A DNA stretch of 64,000 nucleotides, from assembly GCA_036346355.1 (NCBI GenBank), contig JAYEVF010000027.1, positions 62,001 to 126,000 on the forward strand. The letters are read 5' to 3'. Shown here in pieces: positions 1-10,741 of the stretch (the stretch's first letter is position 1; each line of letters begins with the position of its first letter). The notes below the pieces were generated by a model that worked only from the letters and a program-made list of their open reading frames with translations, was not told the origin of the DNA and ran no database searches. The translations under genes were made by a program, and so were the position numbers. Origin of the DNA: Rhipidocladum racemiflorum. Its lineage: Eukaryota > Streptophyta > Magnoliopsida > Poales > Poaceae.

Positions 1-1935
1 TCAGTCCGTTCGGTCGAGCCATGCTGACGTCACCCGGTGGGTCCCACGTGTCAGCGTCACGTGCACCTATGGACCAGGTCCACGGTGGACTGAGTCTATG
101 GACCGGGTGACGCAAGCGTGACGCAATAAATAGATTTTCCTTTAGAAAAATAATTCGGCCGAAATTCATTTTCGCGCCGACGTCATGCTGACGTCATATT
201 TCCAAATTTTTAATAGAAAAATAAATTGGATAATTCGGTTTATTCTTTTTAATTGATTTTCAAACTTCAAACGACTATTACTTTTGCGTTTTAACTCCGA
301 TTGAGGTGATTCCAGTTTCTAAATTTTTATAAAATTGAGCTCTATTTCATGGTGAATTTTATTTGATTTTTGGACATGAGTTTTTTTCTTTATTTATTTA
401 TTTGTTGTTTATTTAACCAATTCGCGTAGACGTTAAATTGCCCGAAGGCTTCGAAGGAGAAGTTTTGACCCAGGAACAAGTTCAAGACCCAGAACCAGTA
501 CTCTTTGAAGGTAAGTTATGCTTTGACCATATTGATCCCACTTTTGAAAATTATGTTGATTTGAATTATTGCATGCTAGTTTAATTAAAAATGCTTTTAA
601 ATAATTCGGGAAATAGTTATATGACCTACTTGATGTATACCACCTTGTTTATAATAAATTGTATGTCATGAATCACTTGTCACCCTACACATGGAATATT
701 AGTTTGACATTATTAATTTGCCAACATGGGTTAAATATATCGTAAATTGTATGCTTAGCCCTACAACATGTCGACAACGCCGTTTTGGATTATTAAATGT
801 TAAATTTGACTTAATGAGGTATGGAACATGTTTACGAAAGATATTACATGTGTTATTGATGATGTTGATGTCACGTGGTGCATGGTAATCAATGGGGTGA
901 TAAAATTATTTAGACTGAGGCAAGTGGCAAGAATATTTCAGGTGGGCCAAGAGTGGCACATGGGAGGTCGCATTTGGTTTTTGCTGATTTGGACACTTGT
1001 GAATTCTTAGGTAGTCTTGCCTTCATCACCCTAAGGACTTAACATTGCAAGAATTTGAACTGAGTCCTTCATACAACCACAAGTCTGGAATGGGACAGAC
1101 CTAGCCGAGTAAACTGTGATGCCTAGATTTCGGTGCTGTCATGGTGGTGTAAGCCTCGAGTTTACGGGTGGACTCATAGGCGCAAGAGGGGGGGCCATGA
1201 GTGTGGTAACCATTCCCTTCAATGTTGAAACCTTAGCGGGCAGTACCGGGTCTAGAAGTAGCTTTGGAATGGCTTTGTTACGATCTCTCGCCTTTGTGGT
1301 GTTTGATTGTATCTTGTGGGTAAAATGTATAACCTCTGCAGAGTCTACAACCTATTCGAATAGCCGAGTCCACCGTATTGGACATTGCTCGGTGATTACT
1401 GTCAAGGGTTAGACTTTACAAAAATGAACTTGGTTTATGGATACTAGGTATTGGAAATGATGAACTTGTTTATGTTGATTAATGCTTTACTCGAGAAATT
1501 GTTTATGAAGTTATTATTGTTATTATTGTTTTATTGCTTTCCAATCTATTACTGTTATTTATGAATGTTACTTATTGCAAAAGAACCTCTTAGCCTATTG
1601 TTGGAATAAGCCATGCATGTAGCTTAGTATTGCATTTCTGTGCATGACTTCCTGAGTGCTTTTAAGTACTCACCCTTGCCACCACACAACCATTAGTTGA
1701 AGAAGAATCGACGCCAGCATTGGAGGAGGAGTTCCAGGAGGAGCCGACGAACTAGGGGCGTGCCCAGTCAGTTGCCTATGGCATATTGGTTGGCGCCACA
1801 CGTTTCTTTATTTTTTTCGTTGCAAGTTTATTTTAGTAAGACTTAAGCCTTGCGATGCGTACTTTTGTAACTTGACCATAAGGTCGAGCAACCAATTATA
1901 TTTCCCTTTGAATAAAGTATTTTACTATTTCGTTG
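1..1935 (+). repeat. Ty3/gypsy long LTR, 3' portion (copy a)
   Basis: This non-coding block matches, block by block, the long LTR-like segments at 9505-11294, 13929-16924, 16925-19803 (inverted) and 27030-29655. Shared landmarks are the 'tgacgtcatgctgacgtcatatttcc' region (about 178-206), the TAG-acceptor mini-frame at 429, the 'taatttgtgatgtctagatttcggt'-like block near 1118, and the CTCTGCAGAG block near 1335. It runs directly into gag at about 1940, so it is read as the 5' LTR and leader of the element whose coding part follows. The left end lies outside the window. The open frames at 828-1010 and 1116-1412 are part of this repeat and show no coding constraint. Confidence 0.7.
429..584 (+). 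other. LTR-embedded acidic mini-reading frame (copy a)
   Basis: The frame starts at the G of a TAG acceptor-like site (ttcgcgTAG, preceded by a T-rich tract) and stays open for 51 codons. It reads D-V-K-L-P-E-G-F-E-G-E-V-L-T-Q-E, then an acidic variable stretch, then F-E-G-K-L-C-F-D-H-I-D-P-T-F. A consensus-like donor (GAAG|GTAAGT) lies in the middle at the G-K codons. There is no obvious initiating ATG, so if translated it would be an internal exon. Compared with the copy at 16006, 11 of 17 differing codons over the first 39 are synonymous (hand count). No known family recognised. Confidence 0.5.
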
Positions 1936-1943
1936 AGCAGATG

Positions 1944-2912
1944 TAGCACATCACCGCCCAAGCTGCTGCCGGACAAGCAAATCAAGCTAACCAGGGACAT
2001 CGCCCGTACTCCAAGCTGTCTAAATTCATGAGGACCCATCCGCTGACCTTTTCTAGAAATGCCAACCCACTAGAGGCAGATGAATGGTTGAGGTCCATAG
2101 AGAGAAAGTTGCACATTACCCAATGCACTGGGAATGAGAGGGTGCTCTATGCCTCTCATTAGCTGGAAGGAACTGCAGCAGAATGGTAGGAGAATTTTTG
2201 CGCTTCGTAAGAGAACTCATAGGAGATCACTTGGGAGGAATTTAATAATGCTTTTCGCCAGTATCACATGCTTGAAGGAATCATGGAGTTGAAGAAGGAA
2301 GAATTCTGAGCGCTGAAGAAAGGCAGCAAGCCAGTGGCTGACTATCTAAACAATTTTACTCAGCTTGCTCGCTATGCTCCTAAAAACGTAGCGACAGATA
2401 AGGCAAGGCAGTCTCGCTTCATGAAGGGACTGAATTCAGGACTGCAAGTGGGACTGATTACCCAAACATTTCCTGATTTTCAAGAACTAGTGAACAATGC
2501 TCTTATTCTGGAGGACAAGTGCAAGGAGCTGGATGACAACCGAAAGCGTCGCATTCCACAACAGGGAGGTCGCCAGGGAGCACAAGGGTTAAGGGTGGCG
2601 CCTAATCAGTTTTTCAGGTTTCAACCCAAGAATACTTTCAAGACGACATTGCCTGCATCGCGTCCAACTGGTCAGAGTTCGCAGACACCAGTCCGAGGCT
2701 GAAATGCACCCGTAGGAAATCCACAAGCAATGGTGAGACGTTGCTATATTTGCAATGAGCCGGGACACTTCGCCAACAACTGTCCCAAGAGAGGAGGTGT
2801 AACTCCTATCCGTTTCAACCTCAGAACCACACCGGCAAGGATGCCTGCACTAGGAGGGAAGCATGGAGATGCTCAAGATGGAGCCACACCCCAAGCAACG
2901 GTGAGGGGCTGA
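1944..2912 (+). pseudogene. gag: Ty3/gypsy gag (capsid plus zinc knuckle), broken
   Basis: Reading from 1944 gives a recognisable grass gypsy Gag: the THPLTFSRNANPLEADEWLR capsid start (about 2035-2095), an ITWEEFNNAFRQYHMLEGIM block (about 2227-2287), and then an open stretch 2334-2702 with the DYLNNFTQLARYAP region. A CCHC zinc knuckle follows (C-X2-C-X4-H-X4-C, CYICNEPGHFANNC, 2739-2780). The frame is broken by several stops: TAG at the presumed start (1944-1946) and at about 2160, 2187 and 2218, TAA at about 2209, TGA at about 2308, 2700 and 2911. Most fit CAG, TGG or CGA changed by a single transition. Gag would package element RNA; this copy cannot make a full protein. Confidence 0.85.
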
Positions 2913-2939
2913 GTTAACAACATCACCACTGATGAAGTT

Positions 2940-3330
2940 CAGAATGCAACGGATGTCGTACTGGGTAAGTTTATAGTCAACTCAGTACCTGCAACAATTT
3001 GCCTTGATTATGGAGCTTCGTATTCTTTTATGTCTCAAAATTTTGCTATTGGAAATGGGTTAAATATGGAGAAACTTAGACATGTGTTGTTAGTTCAATC
3101 CCATGGATCAGAACTCCGATCTAATGTATGATGTTTTGGGGTAAAGTTGCTTATAGATGGAATAGAGTTCCTAGCAAACCTTATAGTGTTGGATACCCAA
3201 ACCCTAGATGTTATTTTGGGAATGGATTGGTTGTCCAAGCACAAGGATGCGTTTGATTGTGGATGAAGAGTCGTATCAATGGAGAGCCTAAGTGGACGAA
3301 AAGTTGAGTTTCAAGCAACCGCAGTTCGCA
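2940..3330 (+). pseudogene. pro: Retropepsin-like protease region, broken
   Basis: In the frame beginning near 2940 the sequence reads ICLDYGASYSFMS (about 2998-3036), and later VILGMDWLSKH (about 3212-3244), the usual start and end blocks of the gypsy aspartic protease. The active-site triad normally reads D-[ST]-G; here it is D-Y-G. An in-frame TGA lies at about 3129, and the frame is lost before RT. The protease would mature the Gag-Pol polyprotein. Identification is by motif and position between zinc knuckle and RT. Confidence 0.75.
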
Positions 3331-3338
3331 ATGGTTAG

Positions 3339-4060
3339 TTGATGGTCAACAGTGTAAAGGTTATCAGTATAGAAGAAGTACCAGTAGTCAGTGAGTACAT
3401 ATATGTCTTTCCTGAAGATTTACCTGGTATGCTACCTGATAAAGGCATTGAGTTCGTGATTGAGCTAGTACTAGGTATAGTCTCAATAGCTAAAAGATTC
3501 TATTGGATGTCTATCGATGAGTTAGTGTAGATGAAGAAGCAGATTGAAGAGCTGATGGAGAAGGGATTCATAAGGCTCAGTTCATCACCGTGGGGAGCGC
3601 CAGTTTTGTTTGTCAAGATGGATGGTAGTTTTTGGATGTGTATTGATTATCGTGTACTCAATGATGTGACGATAAAGAATAAATATCCACTGCCCAAGAT
3701 CGATGATTTGTTTGATCAGTTAAGAGGACCAGGAGTTTTCTCCAAGATTGATCTTCGATCAGGGTATCATCAACTGAAGATCCGATCTGAAGACATACGA
3801 AAGACTGCTTTCTTATCAAGATATGGACATTATGAGTTCATAGTTATGTCTTTTGGATTGACGAATGCACCGGCATATTTCATGAACTTGATGAACAAGA
3901 TTTTCATGGAGTATCTGGATAAGTTTATTGTTGTATTCATAGATGACATTCTTGTCTACTCCAAGATGAGGGAAGAACATGGAACATCTAAGGTTATTTT
4001 TGGTGAAGCTGAGAGAACAATAGTTATTCACCAAGTTTAGCAAGTGTGATTTTTGGAAGG
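3339..4060 (+). pseudogene. pol (RT): Ty3/gypsy reverse transcriptase, broken
   Basis: The segment contains the acidic lead-in to RT (3339-3530, ending in a TAG) and the RT core 3531-4040. Visible motifs are SSPWGAPVLFVKMDG, the YRVLNDVTIKNKYPLP block, FSKIDLRSGYHQLKI, and the catalytic FIDDILVYS (about 3939-3965). The catalytic aspartates are present. The frame shifts by one base just after the YSK block near 3975, and the correct downstream frame carries a TAG near 4021. This is the polymerase that would copy element RNA to DNA. Codon breaks make the copy non-functional. Confidence 0.9.
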
Positions 4061-5036
4061 ATAAAGTGAAATTTCTTGGGCACGTAATGACTGCCGAGGG
4101 AGTTGCAGTTGACCCGAGCAAGGTAGAAGCAGTATTGCATTGGAAACAACCGAAAATGGTGACCCAGATTCTCAGTTTCCTTAGAATGGCAGGTTATTAC
4201 CGTCGATTCATTAAAGGATTCTCAACGATTGCTATGCCACTTACGCAATTGTTGAAGGAGAAGAAGTTTGCCTGGACGCTAGAGTGTGAGAAAGATTTCC
4301 AAGAATTGAAGAAGAGATTGACATCAGCGCCAGTGTTAGTTTTACCTGATGTTCATCAGAGTTTTGACATTTATTATGATGCTTTGCGTCAAGGACTTGG
4401 ATGTGTGTTGATGTAGAATAGAAAGGTAGTTGCATATGCATCGAGGCGATTGAGGCCGTATGAAGAGAATTATCCGACGCATGACTTAGAATTAGCAGCC
4501 GTAGTGCATGCTTTGAAATTATATATGGCATCATTATCTTATTGGGAACAGATGTGAAGTTTATATGGACCATAAGAGTCTAAAGTGTATCTTCACTCAG
4601 TTAGACCTTAATATGAGGCAAAGGAGATGGTTGTAACTAATCAAAGACTACAATGTAGGAATCCATTACCATCCGGTAAAGCCAATGTGGTAGCCGATAC
4701 CTTGAATCGGAAGAGCCACAACGTAAATATGCTGATAGAGGAGAGTCAAGTTGAATTATGCAAAGACTTTCAGAAACTGAAGCTGAACGTGGTATCAGCA
4801 GATTCTTAGCCTCTTTAGAAGTGAAGACTACGCTAGAAAATCAAATCAGAGAAGGTCAGAAAGACGACAACAAGATTAAGAAAATCAACTCCAAGATGGA
4901 TGAAGGCAAGGCCAACGATTTCAATCTGGATGAGCAAGGTACTTTATGGATTAAAGGATGTATCTTCGTACCGAACAAAAAGGAGCTAAAGTAGTTAATT
5001 CTGGAAGAAGCTCACGATTCCAAGTATTCCATTCAT
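4061..5036 (+). pseudogene. pol (RNH): Ty3/gypsy RT thumb, RNase H and linker, broken
   Basis: From 4066 the reading resumes with KFLGHVMTAEGVAVDPSKVE and the MAGYYRRFIKGFS block, then the RNase H start (SAPVLVLPDVHQSFDIYYDA, about 4324-4383). A TAG at 4414 follows VLM. A 4-base insertion near 4522 shifts the frame relative to the copy at 26021. A TAA near 4634 and a TAG near 4807 are shared with that copy. The segment ends at 5036, where a 4.3-kb element interrupts pol; the integrase part continues at 9373. Confidence 0.88.
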
Positions 5037-5099
5037 GAGAGGATCGAGGATGGACGCCTAGAGGGGGGGTGAATAGGCGATTTACAATTTTCTAGTTCA

Positions 5100-5200
5100 A
5101 CGCAACGGAAAATAGATCAGAACTTCCGATATGGAGTCGGAGGTTCCGGTGTCTAATCGGAATATCCGATATGAGGTCGGAATATCCGATTAGAACAGAG
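5100..5200. repeat. Short palindromic motif cluster (left part)
   Basis: Several variants of a palindromic word (AGAACTTCCGAT, TCGGAATATCCGAT) lie within about 100 bp near the left end of the 4.3-kb insertion. They are the same motif as the larger cluster at 7290-7925. Confidence 0.6.
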
Positions 5201-5957
5201 TCTAGTGAATTGCAAAACTAATTACACCTATACACAAAACGATTTCTACTCGAAGCTACCACAGGCAAATATTAGCAACTAGTAGTAAAGCTAGCTAGCG
5301 AAGTCATCAACCCTAGATAGATCAATTCAATACAAGATAGCAAAGTAAAGCAATAAGCACATGTAAAGAATTGACACGGTGATTTGTTTACCGAAGTTCG
5401 GACTTCCTCCAAGGAGGTTCCTACGTCTTCGTTGAGGAGGCTCGGTCACACTTGAGCCGGGTCTTTTCCAACCCTATTCCTCGCCAATCTCGGTCACACT
5501 TGAGATGTGGCTTCACTTCTTGATTTCTTCCCTTTCGGAGGTGAAATCGGACCTTCAACAAACTTCTCACGGCACACCACACACTTTGGATGCTCGTGAG
5601 CGACGCCTAGCCATCTAGGAGTCTTCAAACTCCAAGAGTAACAAATCCAACAAATGGAAGATCTTGGAAATGACCTCTAGTGCTCAAGATGTATCTCAAT
5701 CTAACACTCTTAGCACTAACTCTCACTTCCCACACCTCACTCAAAGAGGGATCACTAAGATCACAAGAGAAGGAGACAAGGAGGATACTCAATCCACTCC
5801 TAATCACAACACTTGTGATTAGAGCTCTCTCTAGCTAATGAGATGACCAAGGAGCAACAAATGCATCACAAGGTGTTCTCTCTACTCAACTAGCTCAACC
5901 TCTTGTTTAGCCCTTCAACAATATCCTCAATCCCCTCTCCCAACCGGCTAAGGGGGG

Positions 5958-7228
5958 TACTACAAAACACTTAATAGGAGTCGGTCAATTAGTGTCGGTT
6001 TTTTTGGAACCGACACAAATAAAGTTTTTGTGTCGGTTCTAAAACTCAAAATGACGGGAACACTATTTGTGTCGGTTCTAGCTAAAAACCGACACAAATA
6101 ATGCATTATTTGTGTCGGTTCTAGCCAAAAACCGACACTAATAGTAGTCATATTATTTGTGTCGGTTCTAGCAAAAAACCGACACAAATAGTCCAATTTT
6201 ATGTGTCGGTTCTAGCTAAAAACCGACACAAATAGTCTGCCTATTATTTGTGTCGGTTCTAGCTAAAAACCGACATAAATAATACTATATGTGTCGGTTC
6301 TAGCCAAAAACCGACACAAATAATACTATCTGTGTCGGTTCTAGCCAAAAACCGACACAAATAGTCCGCGTCTCTGTGTGATAGTAAAACGGTCGTAACT
6401 TTTGACTCGTAACTCCGATTGAGGCGTTCTTTGGCTTGTTAGAAAGATGACGAGAAGCTCTATCCATAAAAGAGTAGGTTTTTCAATTATTTACTTGTGT
6501 GAGTGCGAGCAAGACGAAAGAATTTAAACAAAAACATCGTTTAAGACCTCAAAACGGCCTCCGAAGTTTAGTACCCGTTTTGGAGTACGATAACATTAAA
6601 ATATATCCCAAACCGTGTTTAGAATATGAGAAAATTAAAATTGGTTTTCGGTGCTCTGCAGGTTAAGAGGAGAAGAACGCGTTATATGTCACATGCGATC
6701 ACCGCAGTACTAAAACACTATATCCTCGTAAGAATTCGGTTAAACGTGCTTGGGTGAGAGTAGTTCTAGGATGGGTGACCTCTCGGGAAGTTAAGCTCAA
6801 TCATGTTAGAACTTTGAAATTAAATGTGCTTAGGTAAGAGCAATGATTAGTATGAGCTATATGTGGTTGATGCGTGGCATGGAGCCGATTTAACACAACT
6901 ACAAATAATAATGTATATATTTTTTATCATATTATTTGTGTCGGTTCTAGCTAAAAACCGACATAAATAATACTATCTCGTGTCGGTTCTAGTTAAAACC
7001 GACACAAATAATCATATTATTTGTGTCGGTTCTAATTAAAACCGGCTACGTATAATATTATCTGGTTTCGGTTCTAGCCAAAAACCGACACAAATAGTCA
7101 TATTAGTGCCGGTTTGAAAACCGACACTAATAATCTTCGATTATTACTGTCGGTACATCTGTGTCGGTTTGAAAACCGACACTAATGTCGGTTTCAAACC
7201 GACACAGATGAGGTTTTCTGTAGTAGTG
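5958..7228. mobile_element. Non-autonomous CACTA element nested in the 4.3-kb insertion
   Basis: The ends are TACTACAAAAC... (CACTA with first base changed) and ...TTTTCTGTAGTAGTG, flanked by the 3-bp duplication GGG (5955-5957 and 7229-7231). The subterminal regions are packed with forward and inverted copies of a unit like GTGTCGGTTCTAGC and its complement ending CCGACACAAAT, typical of CACTA transposase-binding regions. The middle (about 6365-6905) is unique and has no transposase frame, so it would depend on an enzyme supplied elsewhere. Confidence 0.88.
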
Positions 7229-7289
7229 GGGTATTTATACCCCACACCCAAAGACTAGCCGTTGGAGCAAGAAAACTAGCCGTTTTACA

Positions 7290-7925
7290 CACATCGGAAC
7301 TTCTGATCCCAACATCGGAACTTCCGACCAGGCAAAACTCCGTAACAAACTCAATCCAATAAACACATCTAACTAACATCTAACTTCCGATATATCAGAA
7401 CTTGCATCGGAACTTCCGATCTAGGCAGAGAGGCACCTTACAGAAACCTTTCAAAAAGTTTCTAAGTCTACATCGGAACTTCCGATCCAACATCGGAACT
7501 TCCGATCAGGCAAAAAATTCAGCACACTTGCAAACTAAAAACACTGATCGGAACTTCCGATTTTCACGATCGGAACATCCAATTTGACCAGAGAGCACCC
7601 TTTTTGAGTTTAACACTTATCGGAACATCCGATCAAAGATCGGAACATCCGATCCTCACAGAGAGGCACCCTTACTAGAACTAGCTCGAAAAGTTTCCAA
7701 GTCCTGATCGGACTATCCGATCACACGGGTCAGAACTTCCGATCCTCACAGAGGAGCACCTGAGACTTAGACAACTTACCACTGGACCTTACGATGAATC
7801 GAACCTTCCGATCCCCTGATCGGAACTTCCGATCAATCCAGAGAGGTTCTAGACTCTCACCAACACACCACCGGATTTACCGATGGATCGGAACATCCGA
7901 TCCCTGATCGGAACATCCGATCCAG
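7290..7925. repeat. Cluster of GATCGGAACTTCCGATC-type palindromes
   Basis: Many copies of an 8+1+8 palindrome (GATCGGAACTTCCGATC, with variants in the centre such as AACATCC) recur every 20-60 bp, separated by unrelated short spacers. Each copy could fold as a small hairpin. The repeating HRNFRS-like frame at 7402-7587 is a by-product of the motif, not a gene. Confidence 0.8.
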
Positions 7926-9372
7926 ACAAAAAGACAAACAATCCCGGTGTACGTGATGTGTATTGTGTCTCTCATCTATTTAAGGATAGATAACACTTGA
8001 GCACAGAGACACTTCTAAATCATCCACGTTGCATCCCTCTTAATAGTATGGCACGCCTATAACAAGACACTCTATCTAGTTACCTTTGATGTCGCACGCG
8101 ATCAATCCCCTTTGGGGTCTTTATGATCTTCAATCATACCTCATTTCCCCGGGATTGTCACATTGCTCTCTCTTGAAGTCCTCATGATTTACGATCATCT
8201 TCTCTTCAAGATCGTCACACAGCTCTACTTCTCTTTTACCGGATCATCACCCGGCTCTCACAACATCTTGTTCATCTCCTCTTGATGAACATTCTTTTCT
8301 TTCCTTCTCAACGGAATCTCCTCTTGACGTTCATCACCTCATGATGTCGTCCTTGTCCCGTTTCTTTATCTTAACCATCATTGGACCTAACCTGGCTCAA
8401 TCATCACTTATGAAAATAGTTAGTCCAAGATGCATAGTTGTCTCAATCATCCTTGCACTCAATTAACACATAATGAATGCCACCATAATGATTGAGCACA
8501 ACCTAAATCAATTTAAATGAATAATTGTATTTGTGTCTTAAGTATATTGATGCAACTAATGCTTCGTTATACTCAAGAACTATCGATTATCCTTAATCGA
8601 TCACAAGAACACCATCAACTCATGATGCAATGTTCTTTGATTATTAAGAGATAAACGACCTCAATTTAAATCTTCATTTAAATTGATATGAGTATACAAT
8701 AACTACACAAAGTTTTCATATACTCATGTTGATGGAAAGTAATGATCCATAATATGTGGAATGTATGGAAATGATCGTTACTCTAAACCATCAACTATAA
8801 GATAAACTCCACAAAGATATGTGCATACATATAATTGATCTTGAATCAATATGCACGTATCCAATTTTATTTCTTTGGAGCATATCCTATGATACCATGA
8901 GTATACTACAACTATGCATGTTAAATGTATACTCAAAGATCTAGTTTCAATGTCTTGATCCTTTATATGTTGTAATGAGGAATAGATCAATGCAATGAAA
9001 CATTAAGTTAGAGTGTGAACTCCCCCTAAATGTGTGCATCCATGTAATATATGGATTGGGAAACATGATACACGCTTTTGGTTAAAGCAAGGAGAAATTC
9101 ATACTTCAACTTAAATCCTAAGTATGCAATAAAATAATGAACATTGATACAATGCATACCTTGGGTTTTCCATTTTCTATCCAAATGTGAGGCTACTAAA
9201 CATAAGCTCAATAAATATGTTAGTCTCATTAACAATTAGTTTTGTCAATGATCATCAATCATCCTTGATGAGATGAAAATAGTAATTACCTAAACATTAG
9301 TCTCATATTAGGATTTGTCATTAATCACCAAAACCAACTTAATGGATCAACCTAATGGAGGTTGTACTTACA

Positions 9373-9505
9373 ATTCATCCAGGAAGTGCTAAGATGTATT
9401 AAGACCTGAAAGAAAGATTTTGGTGGCCAAGCATGAAGCGTGAAATTGCCGAGCATGTTGCCTTGTGCGACATATATCAGAGAGTAAAGGCAATGCATCA
9501 CACTA
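9373..9505 (+). pseudogene. pol (INT): Ty3/gypsy integrase, N-terminal zinc-binding remnant
   Basis: After the insertion, pol resumes with the integrase HHCC region: an S-A-K-M-Y-stop-D-L-K-E-R-F-W-W-P block and E-H-V-A-L-C-D-I-Y-Q-R-V-K-A. One zinc-ligand Cys is Tyr here but Cys in the copy near 26990, and a TAA interrupts this copy where the other has CAA. The catalytic core and everything after it is missing: the sequence passes directly into LTR at a short shared word (gattttctgg-like). Confidence 0.75.
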
Positions 9506-9967
9506 AAGATTTTCTAGAATTTATTTGGAATTTATTTGAATTAAGTCTATTATTGGATTATTTAAATATTTAGAATTTTCATATAAAGTTTGGTTGGAAA
9601 TATTTTATTTGAGTTCAAAATGTCTCAAAATATTTTTCAGAACTTTTCTAGAATTTTCTTTGTATTTTTGGTATTTTTCTTGAATTATTTGAATTACTAG
9701 AATTACTTTAATTGGAAAATTTCTAGAAAATCCAAAACCCTATTGGGCCGGGCCCATTGGGTCTGGGCTGCGCCAACCCAAACCGGTCAACGCAATCCAC
9801 TCAACCCTAACCCTAATCTTCTCCGACCGTCTGATTTGGATCTATCGGCCGCGATCGCGCCACATCACTACGCGATTGCACCGCGTCTCCCTGTCCAAAT
9901 GATCGCCGGACTCCGTCACCCTACCCTAACTGATCTCGGTTTGTGCGAGATTCACAGAAGCCGAGGG

Positions 9968-9981
9968 CCCTATTTAATGCC
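9968..9981 (+). promoter_or_regulatory. LTR TATA-like box (copy b)
   Basis: CCCTATTTAATGCC follows a conserved 'cacagaagccgaggg' stretch. The same box is found at the same place in the LTRs at 14484, 27490 and (minus) 19313-19326. Position and conservation suggest the LTR core promoter; no transcript evidence is available. Confidence 0.55.
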
Positions 9982-10606
9982 CGACCTCGCGTGTCGTGTA
10001 GCGCACTTAGTCGCGCAGAAACCCTAGAGGGCTGCCACCTAGTTCGATGTGAAGCCGCTAGGAGATTCGTCGTAGTTGCAATGCTCGCCGCCACAAGTTT
10101 CGACGATTTCCACCGCCGTTGAGCCGCCTTCATCGTTGTGGAACCCAGATCTGAGATCGTCGCATTAAGGCGCACCTGGGAAGCCATCTCACCTCGCTAG
10201 AGGAGCTTCGTTGCGCTGATACGTGTGTTGTCATCCTCATTGCTGGCCAACCTGCGTCACCGCACCATCACCGGACTTCGCGAGCTCCCATAGCCAATCG
10301 ATCAGGATCCGACCATTCAGGTGCGTCCACGTAGCTCTTTCCCATAATGAATTAGATGCGATGAGAACCGTTCGATCTAGAGTGAATGACGTACATTGGG
10401 CCAAGCAGCAATAGTGTACCACCGTAGATCAAATCAAATAATTCGGTTTATTCTTTTTATTGTATTTTCAAACTTTGAATCACTATAACTTTTGCGTTTG
10501 AACTCTGGTTGAGGTGATTCTGAAGCCTAAAAATTTGTAAAATTGTACTTTATTTGATTATGAATTTTGTTTGATTTTTGGAGTTCATTGTTCTCCATTT
10601 CGCGTA

Positions 10607-10741
10607 GACATTGAAGTATCCAAGGGCTTCAAAGGAGAGGTCTTGACCCAAGAACAAGTACAAGAACATGAACAAGAACTTTTCCAAGGCAAGTTGTGCT
10701 TTGATCATGTTAATCCCACTTTTGAAATTATGTTGATTTAA
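10607..10741 (+). other. LTR-embedded acidic mini-reading frame (copy b)
   Basis: Forty-four open codons follow a cgcgTAG acceptor-like site: D-I-E-V-S-K-G-F-K-G-E-V-L-T-Q-E, then a Q/E-rich stretch, then F-Q-G-K-L-C-F-D-H-V-N-P-T-F. The donor-like site at G-K is the GC type (CAAG|GCAAGT). Two conserved acidic residues are Lys here, so this copy may be decaying. Confidence 0.45.

Larger units (their letters stand above)
5037..9372. mobile_element. 4.3-kb non-coding insertion element with 6-bp duplication
   Basis: The element interrupts pol. The undisturbed copy B (about 26896) reads ...attccATTCATccagg..., while here ATTCAT occurs on both sides (5031-5036 and 9373-9378). The left end includes the 'cctagagggggggtgaatagg' block, a sequence I recognise as very common in grass genomes. 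The right end includes 'gtcattaatcaccaaaac'. It has no LTR, no clear inverted terminal repeats, no poly(A) and no long ORF. It contains clusters of short palindromes and a nested CACTA element. The class is not assigned. Confidence 0.7.

Noticed and set aside
1116..1412. 98-codon frame with a counterpart at 16690-16947 and on the minus strand at 16683-17150
   Set aside because: It is open in three LTR copies, but hand comparison gives more replacement than synonymous changes (about 9 to 5), as expected for non-coding repeat sequence.
3816..4573. Minus-strand frames of 101 and 110 codons
   Set aside because: Antisense shadows of the RT/RNase H coding region.
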